64,000 nt of DNA, from NCBI RefSeq assembly GCF_021531665.1, contig NZ_JADYUH010000003.1, positions 1 through 64,000 of the forward strand. The letters run 5' to 3'. A program made the position numbers and the translations under genes. The notes beneath the pieces were generated by a model. That model worked only from the letters and a program-made list of their open reading frames with translations. It ran no database searches and was not told where the DNA came from. Source of the stretch: Prevotellamassilia timonensis. GTDB taxonomy: Bacteria; Bacteroidota; Bacteroidia; Bacteroidales; Bacteroidaceae. Shown here one piece after another: positions 19,001-26,820 of this stretch (within the stretch, counting starts at the first letter, position 1; each line of letters starts with the position of its first letter).

Positions 19001-20527
19001 CGAATCCTGGTGCTCACCCAAGACACTGCCAAAATCAAACTCTCCGTCAGTCCGAGAAAACGAACCGAAGACCAGAAATGGTATAAGTTCCTGCAAATGG
19101 GCTCCCGCTTCCTCATGATGGTGCGAAACGTCAGCGTGAACTACTCCAACAAATTCAGCATGAGCATCCCCGGCTTCCTTCCCAACGTCGGAGACTACTT
19201 CGGTCAGCGCAGCGGTGGCGGACTCGCCCCGGGTTTGGACTTTGCTTTCGGCTTCACCGATGAGGGCTACATTCGCAAGGCGGCAGAAAGAGGCTGGCTG
19301 CTCATGGCAGACAGCGTCACCACGCCTGCCACCACCAACCTCACCGAAACGGTGCAACTGCGTGCCACGCTGGAACCCTTCCGCGATGTCAAAATTGACC
19401 TCACCGCCAGCCGCAACACGACGAAGAACCGCAGCATCCAGTTCATGTTCGACGGTATGCCTGCCACCGAGACCGGCTCCTTCTCCATGACCACCATCTC
19501 CATTGGCTCCGCCTTCGAGAAAACCGGAAACCCCGACAAAGGCTACACCAGCAAAACCTTCAACAAGTTCCTCGGACTTCTCGAAACCTATCGCCAGCGC
19601 GTGGAGAACAAATTTGCTGATGCCGTCTATCCTGCAGGCACTGCCCTCGCCGGGCAGCCGTTCAATCCCGCCAACGGAACCGTCAGCCCTTACTCCTCCG
19701 AAGTCATGATTCCTGCCTTCCTGGATGCCTACACCATGGGCGGTGGTGGGCTGGACATCTTCCCGTCCCTGCTCAAGATGCTTCCCAACTGGAACGTCTC
19801 CTACGGCGGTCTGGCGAAACTGCCTCGCATGAAAAAGGTGTTCAAGAGTTTCAACCTCAATCACGGCTACAAGAGCGTTTATTCCGTCGGCTCCTATAAC
19901 ACCTATACCACTTTCATGGAGTATATGGGCGGTTTCGGCTTCATCAACGATGTCGCCTCCGGCATGCCCGTGCCGAGTTCAATGTATGACGTCTCGACCG
20001 TCAGCATCAACGAGAGTTTCTCTCCGCTCGTGGGCATCGACATGACCTTCCTCAACAACATCACAGCCAAGGTGGAGATGCGCAAAACCCGCGTGCTCGC
20101 GCTCAGCATGACTTCTCAGCAACTGAGCGAAACAAAATCCGATGATTTCGTCGTCGGACTGGGCTACAAAATCACAAACCTTAACCTCTTCGCCCCAAAA
20201 CGTGCCGTGCGCACCAAGGGAAAGAAAGGAAAGCAGGAAGCAACCACCAACAGCAAAGGCTTCTCCAACGACCTCAACTTGCGCCTGGACTTCACGCTTC
20301 GCAACCAGACCGCGCTCAACCGAGACATCTTGACGGGCATCTCGCAAGCCACCAGCGGAAACAAATCCATTCAGATTAGTTTCGCCGCAGACTATGCGCT
20401 CAGCAAGTTCCTCACTCTCACCGCCTACTATGACCGTCAAATGAACAAACCGCTCCTCACTTCCAGTTCCTATCCCGTCACCACGCAGGACTTCGGCGTG
20501 AGTCTCAAGTTCATCTTGAACCATTGA
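13076..20527 (+). CDS. sprA: T9SS outer-membrane translocon SprA
   Basis: A 2483-aa protein, the giant 36-stranded beta-barrel through which type IX cargo crosses the outer membrane. An N-terminal signal sequence (ILVAVGIAVAAMAVASS) is kept only if translation starts at the TTG at 13076; the first in-frame ATG (13127) would remove it, and an in-frame TAG at 13055 excludes anything further upstream. Family landmarks include KIFGPGGVRIKTQGSAEL and FGFDFNEKINLSLNGKVG near residues 180-240, QGDASYIDDFENAKSNIDIS near residue 850 and a barrel-like C terminus ending FGVSLKFILNH. Length is typical. Partners PorU and PorV are encoded within 7.5 kb downstream. Confidence 0.95.
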   Translation: MKVSRNILVAVGIAVAAMAVASSRFVAFPSSRSAEVSAEVSAETATPAESSDASVAAPFHSELPALPAEAADTVKKSGLVTLADTAHGVIDLKDPENLRTEATYDHKSGNFLFGTKLGTGDKATYVDVPFSLDYKEYCELMAQRSRRAFYKQKNAEEFKAKGKEKFDFTDMHFSLGKLEKIFGPGGVRIKTQGSAELKIGANTRFTDNPSLSERNRKVFGFDFNEKINLSLNGKVGDKVNMDFNYNSEATFDFDAQQIKLRYEGKEDEIIKLIEAGNVSMPSNSSLIRGASSLFGVRADLQFGKLKLQTVVSQKNSTATTVSSKGGSQLSSFEIAADAYDENRHFFLSHFFRDRYDALMKQLPNITSGITINRVEVWVTNKTGQTNDTRNIAAFTDLGEHDRISSPLWVPGADTNPSNQSNDLYTSLVNTLPGARAISTVTPTLDGVGLVGGSDYEKLESARRLSSSEYVLNSALGFISLKQTLQTDQVLAIAYEYTYKGVTYQVGEFSTDRKDNTEVLFVKALKNTACVPGMGNWDLMMKNVYALGATQVQKDKFRLDVKFLSDTTGVYLSYIPEPAVKDKKIIQLLGADRLDNQNKLGANGYFDYVEGYTVLSQSGRVFFPVVEPFGKGLAQALGSEELAKKYAFQELYDSTRTVARQVAEKNKFMLTGEYKASRNDEIQLGAMNIPRGSVVVTAGGQTLVEGVDYTVDYNAGIVRILNQSILDAGTSVSVSLESNTDYGMQRKTMVGLNWDYEFSKDLQFGGTIMHLGEKPLTTKVAMGSEPLNNTLWGLHISWKKQSQRLTDWLDKLPLLHCTAPSSINFTAEFAQLIAGKSQGAQGDASYIDDFENAKSNIDISTPQEWTLASVPSMFPEASLTNDVRYGYNRALFSWYFIDPLFTRRSSSLTPGHIKNDLVQLSDPDVREVYRNELFPNKSINMQEANTLNVLNLAYYPNERGPYNLDPSLDNDGKLLDPRSRWGGMMRRLENSDFETSNIEYIEFWMLDPFIKARDNGTTFDGDLYFNLGEISEDILKDGKKFYESGLPVNDDPTQFTETIWGRVPTQSSVTYAFNTSSGSRQKQDVGFNGLTSEQERDYPAYAQFLAAVQGKVRGEVYDSLLASPSADKYHYFRGSDYDLAQRSILDRYKYINNPNGNSVDSDHSPESYSTAYKTTPDVEDLNQDYTLNEYEKYYQYRVHIAEEDMQVGRNYIVDKRVANVKTRDNNRRDYTWYLFRIPVDQYEKKVGGINDFSSIRFMRVFMTGFEKPVVLRLATMNLVRGEWRGYEQALYQGSAPETSGTLAVSAVSFEENNDKEPVNYILPPGISRVQDPGQTQILQNDEQSLALTVKDLSPGDARAVYKNTTLDLRRYKHIQLFTHANTVPGADEVQDGQMSLFVRFGSDYKSNFYEYEIPLKITPAGKYADNNTNALIVWPESNMLDIDLSVLTDVKRNRNKQKSLGLASYSQAYSEFDPAKPANKVTVMGNPTLGEVRTMMIGVRNNSRRVQNVEIWANELRLQQFSNKGGWAAQSQLNLQLSDVATVNLTGHIETEGFGGLEETVSQRRDDNLYEYSITTNVQAGRFLPEKVKLNAPIYYSYSKQRTSPRYNPLDSDMELDEALDAMATQHEKDSLKNIAEKVVITKNFSLSGVRFNIATKNHPMPYDPANFTFGYAYSSRNTSGETTAWEKSQNWKWSLNYNWSPNFKAFEPWKKSKKKSKWFKILKDQSFNFLPQSVGFNSDITRSYYELQERDMENLENNSLPLTWSSDFLWNRTFQLRWDLTKNLHASFSSGTNAEIEQPYTAVNKDLYPDRYSAWKDSVWNSIKEMGRPLTYQQTFDASWKLPINKLPIFDWVTTDVSYNGTYNWARGTELQDGSTLGNTINNSRSITGNGRLNLETLYNHVPFLKKVNKKYSQTPKDNSKEKKDEKKNFQKEIKLLADTTQIVPHNQRTKKIRVTALRADGSRYPIRYKVLDANRILVLTQDTAKIKLSVSPRKRTEDQKWYKFLQMGSRFLMMVRNVSVNYSNKFSMSIPGFLPNVGDYFGQRSGGGLAPGLDFAFGFTDEGYIRKAAERGWLLMADSVTTPATTNLTETVQLRATLEPFRDVKIDLTASRNTTKNRSIQFMFDGMPATETGSFSMTTISIGSAFEKTGNPDKGYTSKTFNKFLGLLETYRQRVENKFADAVYPAGTALAGQPFNPANGTVSPYSSEVMIPAFLDAYTMGGGGLDIFPSLLKMLPNWNVSYGGLAKLPRMKKVFKSFNLNHGYKSVYSVGSYNTYTTFMEYMGGFGFINDVASGMPVPSSMYDVSTVSINESFSPLVGIDMTFLNNITAKVEMRKTRVLALSMTSQQLSETKSDDFVVGLGYKITNLNLFAPKRAVRTKGKKGKQEATTNSKGFSNDLNLRLDFTLRNQTALNRDILTGISQATSGNKSIQISFAADYALSKFLTLTAYYDRQMNKPLLTSSSYPVTTQDFGVSLKFILNH

Positions 20528-20599
20528 GAAAGGGTGGTGTGAATCCCTAAGATGGGGTGGGCGATGACCTCTTTTCAGACCTAAGTAATCCTCAAAAAA

Positions 20600-20730
20600 T
20601 AACCTGCATCATCTTTGAAAATCTTTTCGGTTCATATTTCCTCCCTCATCAGTCACGTAGCTACGACTATGCTCCTTCTTCGGGTGAAAATCTGACCTCG
20701 AAAATGTCATTCAAATCTGACGCAACTCAT
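20600..20730. repeat. Imperfect palindrome downstream of sprA
   Basis: The 234-bp gap between sprA and the next gene holds an inverted structure centred on CGTAGCTACG (20657-20666). Its flanks GCATCATCTTTGAA (left) and TTCAAATCTGACGC (right) pair imperfectly. It has the same plan as the palindrome after galE (long arms, short perfect centre) but a different sequence. It could act as a terminator-like structure for sprA. Confidence 0.5.
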
Positions 20731-20761
20731 TATTTTCATATTACTTAAAACGATATTCTTC

Positions 20762-21301
20762 ATGACTTTATATTATATTTGTGCCGACTGCGACGAGCAC
20801 TCCCCTTCGGTGATTGCACTTCCCGACACCGCTTTGCTGCTTCGGAGGATGCCGTTCTTCATTCCCGATTTTGCCGAACATTGCCTGGCGCAGCCATGCT
20901 GGGCTCTGCGCATCACCCGACTCGGTCGCAGCATTCACGAACGCTTTGCTGCTCGCTACTATGACGCCACACAACTCACGCTCGCCTATCACTTTGAGGC
21001 GCATCCGCTTCTCGAGCGTTTGCGTGAGGAAGGAAAACCTTGGGACATGGCAGTCGGTTTTGACGGAGCCGTTGCCTTGGCGGAACCATCCCGGGAAGGG
21101 ATTCAAGAGGATGAAGAAGTGAAGGAAGTGAGGGAGCGTGCCAACAAGGTGATTGCGCTCGTTTCTTCCCACCACACCCTCCGACAGGGTGACGTCTTTC
21201 TCTTCCCACGAAAGGACACTCCCGCTTTTGAGGTCTTCCGAGAAGACAAACTCGTCTTGCAACTCCAAGGGAAGGAACTGGCTTCCTTCCACGTCAAATG
21301 A
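20762..21301 (+). CDS. Degenerate fumarylacetoacetate hydrolase-like protein
   Basis: A 179-aa protein that I align by eye to the small FAH-family proteins found next to porU in Porphyromonas. Shared blocks are LPDTALLLRRMPFFIPDF, LRITRLGRSIHERFAARYYD, EGKPWDMAVGFDGAV and SSHHTLRQGDVFLF. Active homologues have a metal-binding HHEVEL-type segment; here the matching place reads LAQPCWALRI, and the N-terminal NY..H is also changed. The metal site therefore appears to be lost and hydrolase activity is unlikely. The gene lies 92 bp before porU and may be co-transcribed with it. A structural or accessory role is possible but unproven. Confidence 0.6.
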   Translation: MTLYYICADCDEHSPSVIALPDTALLLRRMPFFIPDFAEHCLAQPCWALRITRLGRSIHERFAARYYDATQLTLAYHFEAHPLLERLREEGKPWDMAVGFDGAVALAEPSREGIQEDEEVKEVRERANKVIALVSSHHTLRQGDVFLFPRKDTPAFEVFREDKLVLQLQGKELASFHVK

Positions 21302-21310
21302 CATATTCTC

Positions 21311-21380
21311 GCAGTCTTCATTCACAGACTCCCCTTTAAGCAGTCTTCATTCACAGACTCCTCTTTAAGCAGTCTTCATC
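21311..21380. repeat. 29-bp tandem repeat in the porU leader
   Basis: The unit GCAGTCTTCATTCACAGACT plus CC(C/T)CTTTAA occurs 2.4 times (21311, 21340, 21369) and ends 14 bp before the porU start codon. Each copy contains AGTCTTCATTCACAGACT, able to fold as AGTCT/AGACT, so the leader RNA would contain repeated small hairpins. Confidence 0.75.
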
Positions 21381-21393
21381 AACTTTCTGCCGC

Positions 21394-24300
21394 ATGAACC
21401 ATTTCTCACGCACGTATATATATATAGGAGTGCTTGCTCTTCTTTCCTTCTTCTCTTCGGAATTGCGAGCACAAAACTTTGTTTCCATTTCTCCTGAGGA
21501 CTATCCCATCACCTCTTCTGCGCTTCCGATTGTGGAAGAACAGGCGGAGTTGGGGTGGGTGTTGCCGACCGACACCTTTTCCATCACGGTGGAATATCCC
21601 GAAACTGAACCGCTCTCCGAAGCCGAAGTCAGGATGCTTCGCGGACTCGGCTTTGAAGCAGAGGAACACGTGCAGTTCCACGTGCTCTACAGCAAGATGC
21701 GTGGCAAAACATTCGCCGACATAAACTTCGTGCCGGTGGTCAAACAGGGCGGCCGCTGGATGCGTGTGACGAACTACTTGCTCCGTGTGCGCAACCTTGG
21801 ACCGAAGGTGATGCCCTTCGTGCGCAGTATCTCACGAAGGGTGGAGGCAACGGTGGCTTCGTCGCGCTATGCCGAGAATTCCGTGCTGGCACAAGGAAAA
21901 TGGGTGAAGATTCGGGTCAAAGAAGAAGGAATCTATCAAATCTCCAATTCCCAACTCTCTTCTTGGGGCTTCAGCGACCCTTCCAAAGTGAAACTCTACG
22001 GCTACGGGGGACGTCTCCTCCCAGACGTCTTCACGTTCACGGGCAGCGAAGCACTCATCGATGACCTTTGTGAAGTGCCTCTCTGTCGCCGCGAAGGTTC
22101 CGTGCTCTTCTTTGCCGAGGGTCTCACGCGCTGGGGTGAACGCTCGTTCAACGTAAACACTTTCTCCAACTACAGTTACTATTTTCTGACAGAAGGCGAG
22201 AATCCGCTGACGCTGGAAACCGCAGAGGACTTCACCTTTTCGACGGTCACCAACGTGAACCAGGTGCCGGCTTATGCCGTAGTCGATAACGACGCTTTTG
22301 TCTGGTATGGCGGAGGTCGAGATTTCTATGACTCCAACGAACTGCAAGGTTCGGGTCACACTTTCAAACTCAAGTTGCCCGGCTGCGAGAGCGAAGAGGT
22401 CACAATTAATTATGATGTTTCTGCCCAAAACACTTCCGCCGCCACCCGTGTCTCTTTCCTCATCAACAACACCGAGGTCGCTTCGGCGCAGGTTGGTAAA
22501 TACACCACCGAAAGCGAGAGTGCGAAGGGGCATCGCGGCTCTTTCACCGTGGCTGCAGCCGACGCGCTCAACATCAAAATTGCCACGACAAACACCGGCA
22601 GGTTGAACTATCTCTATGCGGTCTATCCTCAGCATTTGGAAGCCGGCGTGACGACCCACGCCTTCACCTGCGGACAGAGCGGAAAGGTGAGCATGGAAGT
22701 CGCCGCCGCTTCTTCCGGCACACGTGTCTGGCAACTCCAAACCTCCGATGCCCCCATGATGCAACTCCCCGGCGAACTTGTCGATGGAAGTTATGTGGCG
22801 CGTGCTGTTTCCGGAAAAAAACGTTTCGTGATTGTGGATTTAAATGCGACCTACGAAACGCCCGAGTTTGCCGGAGAAATAGATAATCAGAATCTTCATG
22901 CCGACGAGAAGATTGACTATGTCATCGTTGTTCCTGCCTCGGGCAAACTCACTGCGCAGGCGGAACGTTTGGCTGCGTCCCATCGCGAGATGGGCAAACT
23001 GCGCGTGAAAGTGGTGCGTGCCGACCAAATCTACAATGAGTTCTCCAGCGGAACGCCCGACGCCAATGCCGTGCGTCGTTACATGAAGATGCTCTATGAC
23101 CGTGCTGCCACTGACGCCGACGCGCCGCGCTATCTTCTTCTTTTTGGTGAGGCATACTACGACAACCGCATGATAACCTCCGAATGGAAGGGCTCGAACC
23201 CCGACGATTTCCTTCTTGCCTGCGAGCGTAATGACCAAGAGACCTATTTCAATTCAGACTATTCCATCGGTACGCTTCACTCTTATGTCAGCGATGACTT
23301 CTACGCGCTGCTCGATGACAGAGAAGGGAGTCGTCCGGCATTGGAGAAGATTGATCTCGGCGTCGGTCGTTTCCTGTGTCGCGATGAAGCCTCCGCAGCT
23401 CGTCTCGTGGATGTTTCAATTGCCTATCGAAAGTGTGAGCAGACGGGCCCTTGGAAAAACCGAATCTGGATTGTGGGCGACTCCGGCGACAACAATCTCC
23501 ACATGAACGATGCCCAAGCCGTGGTCAGTCAACTTGCGAAAAATGTCAACGGAGGCATGATTACGCGAAAGATTTATCCCGACGCCTACAGCATCACGTC
23601 CACTGCGCAGGGCGGCACCTATCCTGAAGCGCGAGCCAAATTCAAACAGGCGATGCAGCAGGGCGCACTGTGGTTGAACTACAACGGACACGGCGGACCG
23701 TCCTATCTTTCCCACAATTTTCTCCTGATGCTGGACGATGTGCGCGAAAACTCAAGTTCCTCGACTCCGCTCTGGGTCTTTGCATCCTGCGAAATCACTC
23801 CCTTCGACCAGCCCATCACCGACCTTGGACGCCTCGCCCTTGCTCACGAAAATTCTCCCGCGCTGGCGGTGGTGTGTGCCTCGCGTTCAGTCTATTCAAA
23901 CTATAATCGTGCCTTGAACATGGGACTTGCCAGTTTCGCCTTCCGCAAAAACGAACAAGGCGAACGCTACACGCTCGGCGACGCCATGCGTCTCACCAAA
24001 ACGCAGCTCATCAGCAACACCATCGTTTCCATTGGCATTGACCAGAGCATCAACAAAATGAAATACGTGCTGCTCGGCGACCCTGCCGTCGCGCTGACTT
24101 ATCCTGAAGAAAGACTCGTCATTGACAGTGTGAACGGTAAGCCTATCTCTTCAGCCCTCTCCGCACTTGAAGCGGGTGGGGAAGTGGCTTTCAGTGGATT
24201 TGTTGCTCGAGAGAATGGTAGCGCCGAGGTGGACACCGATTTCAACGGAACGTTGACCGGCACACTCTTCACGCCTGCCGAGACGATAAAGTGTAAAGGT

Positions 24301-25188
24301 TATGGTTGCACGAGCGTCTCTCCGCTGACCTACACAGACTACACGAATACGCTCTTTGAAGGAAACGTCGATGTCGTGAACGGTCGTTTCAAGCTGAGGC
24401 TGATTGTGCCCCCCAGCATCAAACTCTCTGCCGACCCGGGCATGCTCGTGCTCTATGCGGTCAGTGCAGACTCGCTCCGCACGGAGTGCAATGGTTCGTT
24501 TGACCGTTTCTGTTTCAACGCCATTTCCTCCTCGTTGCCTGCGGACTCCGTCCCGCCTCACGTCTATCTTTATCTTGACCGCCCCGACTTCCCCGACGGC
24601 GGCATCGTGGGGTCTTCGCCCGTTTTCTTTGCCCACATTGCAGACTCCGTGGCTCTCACCATGATGTCCGGCAACTTGGGTCACGACATGGAACTTTGGC
24701 TGGACGACAAGCGTGCCGAGTCTGTCATCGTGAACGATTGGTTCCGTTTCGACAATGGCTCTTTTTCTTCCGGCATGGTTGAATATCAGTTGGAGAATCT
24801 CACTTCCGGTCGTCACTGTCTTGACTTCCGTGCATGGGATGCTTTTGACAATTCCACGACTGCTCGTTTGAATTTCACAGTGAGTGAGGAAGGTGCTCCC
24901 GTCTTTGACGTCTATGCCACGAACTTAAACTCCGGCAGTTCGAACGTTCGCTTCATCACGTCCTTCCCCAACGAAAACGCCGCACCGACAACGGTGGAGA
25001 CGGAGGTCTATCACATCTCCGGCATGCGCATCTGGTCCGCCTCAACCGTGACGGAGTCCGGCTATGTCGGCTTTGACTGGAATCGTTGCGACTATTCCGG
25101 CGCTCCCATTGCACCCGGAGTCTATCTTTATCGCAGCAAGGTGAACGGCGAAGAAACCAAAACCCGCCGCATCGTGCTGACAAGGTGA
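21394..25188 (+). CDS. porU: T9SS sortase PorU (C25 gingipain-like peptidase)
   Basis: A 1264-aa surface sortase that removes the C-terminal signal of T9SS cargo and attaches the protein to the cell surface. The signal peptide follows MNHFSRTYIYIGVLALLSFF. The gingipain-type C25 domain spans about residues 510-900 (YVIVVPASGKLTAQAERLA onward), with the catalytic His in LNYNGHGGPSYLSH and Cys in VFASCEITPFDQP. The C terminus (VYHISGMRIWSAS...GVYLYRSKVNGEETKTRRI) resembles a retained CTD fold, as in known PorU. Length fits the family. Its partner porV lies one gene downstream. Confidence 0.93.
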   Translation: MNHFSRTYIYIGVLALLSFFSSELRAQNFVSISPEDYPITSSALPIVEEQAELGWVLPTDTFSITVEYPETEPLSEAEVRMLRGLGFEAEEHVQFHVLYSKMRGKTFADINFVPVVKQGGRWMRVTNYLLRVRNLGPKVMPFVRSISRRVEATVASSRYAENSVLAQGKWVKIRVKEEGIYQISNSQLSSWGFSDPSKVKLYGYGGRLLPDVFTFTGSEALIDDLCEVPLCRREGSVLFFAEGLTRWGERSFNVNTFSNYSYYFLTEGENPLTLETAEDFTFSTVTNVNQVPAYAVVDNDAFVWYGGGRDFYDSNELQGSGHTFKLKLPGCESEEVTINYDVSAQNTSAATRVSFLINNTEVASAQVGKYTTESESAKGHRGSFTVAAADALNIKIATTNTGRLNYLYAVYPQHLEAGVTTHAFTCGQSGKVSMEVAAASSGTRVWQLQTSDAPMMQLPGELVDGSYVARAVSGKKRFVIVDLNATYETPEFAGEIDNQNLHADEKIDYVIVVPASGKLTAQAERLAASHREMGKLRVKVVRADQIYNEFSSGTPDANAVRRYMKMLYDRAATDADAPRYLLLFGEAYYDNRMITSEWKGSNPDDFLLACERNDQETYFNSDYSIGTLHSYVSDDFYALLDDREGSRPALEKIDLGVGRFLCRDEASAARLVDVSIAYRKCEQTGPWKNRIWIVGDSGDNNLHMNDAQAVVSQLAKNVNGGMITRKIYPDAYSITSTAQGGTYPEARAKFKQAMQQGALWLNYNGHGGPSYLSHNFLLMLDDVRENSSSSTPLWVFASCEITPFDQPITDLGRLALAHENSPALAVVCASRSVYSNYNRALNMGLASFAFRKNEQGERYTLGDAMRLTKTQLISNTIVSIGIDQSINKMKYVLLGDPAVALTYPEERLVIDSVNGKPISSALSALEAGGEVAFSGFVARENGSAEVDTDFNGTLTGTLFTPAETIKCKGYGCTSVSPLTYTDYTNTLFEGNVDVVNGRFKLRLIVPPSIKLSADPGMLVLYAVSADSLRTECNGSFDRFCFNAISSSLPADSVPPHVYLYLDRPDFPDGGIVGSSPVFFAHIADSVALTMMSGNLGHDMELWLDDKRAESVIVNDWFRFDNGSFSSGMVEYQLENLTSGRHCLDFRAWDAFDNSTTARLNFTVSEEGAPVFDVYATNLNSGSSNVRFITSFPNENAAPTTVETEVYHISGMRIWSASTVTESGYVGFDWNRCDYSGAPIAPGVYLYRSKVNGEETKTRRIVLTR

Positions 25189-25312
25189 ACCACGCAGCGA
25201 AGAACCACCAACTCTTCGGTTCCTGCGGAACAAGGAGAACCATCTCCTCCTTGCTCCTAATGTTACGGACAAACATGGTGCCATCCTTATCTCAAAATTC
25301 CCCTATATAGAT

Positions 25313-26335
25313 ATGTATGACCCTCTGAACTTTCGTGCTTCCGACGACCGCTACGAGCGGGGCGAGGCTTTCTATCGTCGCTGCGGGCGCAGTGGCATCC
25401 TCCTGCCAGCCGTTTCGCTCGGACTTTGGAAGAATTTTGGCGACACCGTGCCCTACGAACGCAGCCGCTCGATTTTGCTCTATGCCTTTGACCACGGCGT
25501 TTGTCACTTTGACCTCGCCAACAACTATGGTCCTCACGCCGGCGCTGCGGAGCAGACCTTCGGACGGGTGATGCGCGAGTCACTGCATCCCTATCGCGAC
25601 GAACTCTTTGTTGCCACGAAGGCGGGCTACGACATGTGGCAAGGTCCCTACGGCAACTGGGGGTCACGAAAACATCTCATGGCGAGTCTGAACCAAAGTT
25701 TGCAAAGGATGAGTTTGGACTATGTCGATTTGTTCTACACGCACCGCTTCGACCCTGCCACTCCGCTTGACGAGACGCTTCAGGCGTTGGTTGATATCGT
25801 CAAGAGCGGGAAGGCTCTTTATGTGGGCATTTCGCGCTGGCCGCTTGATGCCACCCGCTATGCTTTGAACTTTCTCCGCCAACGCGACGTTCCTTGTCTC
25901 TGCTATCAGGGTCGCATCAATCTTCTGGACCGCGAGCCGCTCACGAGTGGCATTCTCTCCGCCGTGCGTGACGCGGGTTGTGGCTTCGTCTCCTTCTCGC
26001 CGTTGGCGCAGGGACTCTTGGCAGGACGCTACAACCAAGGGATTCCCGAAAACTCTCGAATGCGCCGTGACGTGACGCTTCGCGAGGAACAACTGACGCC
26101 CGACTTGTGTCAAAAGTTGGCTCGTTTCTGCCAACTTGCCGCTGAGCGTGGCGAGACTCCTGCCTCCCTTGCTCTGCGTTGGGTGCTGAGTCAGAAGGGG
26201 GTCACTTCCGTCATTGTCGGTGCAAGTTCTGCGGAGCAACTCGGTCAGAGTCTTCCCGCAGCCTCGGCTCCCGCCCTCAGCGAAGAAGAATTGGCGATGC
26301 TGGAATGTCTGTTTGAAACACCGAAAGGAGCATAG
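25313..26335 (+). CDS. Aldo/keto reductase (L-glyceraldehyde 3-phosphate reductase-like)
   Basis: A 340-aa (beta/alpha)8 NADPH-dependent reductase of the YghZ/GprB type, identified by YRRCGRSGILLPAVSLGLW at the N terminus. The catalytic tetrad is visible: Asp in HFDLANNYG, Tyr in NNYGPHAG, Lys in VATKAGYDMW and His in LFYTHRFDP. The C-terminal SSAEQLGQS segment belongs to the cofactor-binding end. The start is the ATG directly behind a CCTATATAG stretch. It is inserted between porU and porV, which are adjacent in Porphyromonas; I see no functional reason for this placement. Confidence 0.88.
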   Translation: MYDPLNFRASDDRYERGEAFYRRCGRSGILLPAVSLGLWKNFGDTVPYERSRSILLYAFDHGVCHFDLANNYGPHAGAAEQTFGRVMRESLHPYRDELFVATKAGYDMWQGPYGNWGSRKHLMASLNQSLQRMSLDYVDLFYTHRFDPATPLDETLQALVDIVKSGKALYVGISRWPLDATRYALNFLRQRDVPCLCYQGRINLLDREPLTSGILSAVRDAGCGFVSFSPLAQGLLAGRYNQGIPENSRMRRDVTLREEQLTPDLCQKLARFCQLAAERGETPASLALRWVLSQKGVTSVIVGASSAEQLGQSLPAASAPALSEEELAMLECLFETPKGA

Positions 26336-26429
26336 CGGACTGTGTGACTGACGAAACAAACAAAAAATGGAACGGAAGAGGCATGACGTTGAGTGACGAA
26401 AACAATGTCCTTCAGTAGTGTCTTAGGGC

Positions 26430-26515
26430 AAAGATTTGGGGATTTTCCGACATTTCTTGGAAAAAGATTTGGGGATTTTCCGACATTTCTTGGAAAAAGA
26501 TTTGGGGATTTTCCG
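26430..26515. repeat. 33-bp tandem repeat upstream of porV
   Basis: In the 485-bp gap 26336-26820 a unit containing GATTTGGGGATTTTCCGACA recurs at exactly 33-bp steps (26433, 26466, 26499), 2.6 copies in all. The rest of the gap holds no gene. A TTATAATATTTG stretch at 26683-26694 is the only promoter-like sequence before porV and deviates from the consensus by one extra base. Confidence 0.8.
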
Positions 26516-26820
26516 TTTTCTCTTGTATAAGGCCTTATACACCAAAGACTTGGGCAAAGAAAAGGATGTGATACTCTTGCCGGTATATCTTGTGCCATTC
26601 TTATAGATGAGTGTAAAAATGGAGAGCCGTATTGTCTAACAAAATTTTTTATGCGCCTCCACACTAAAACTTTTCTTTTCGCGTTATAATATTTGTGGGT
26701 CTATGTTCCCGCCACTCAAAATATTTATCTTTTCCAAGCGGTTCGCCGCTCTTCAACTTTGAAATTTGAAACGCAGCGTGCAGCGACTCAGAACGACGCT
26801 CCGCCGCCACAGTATTCCAG

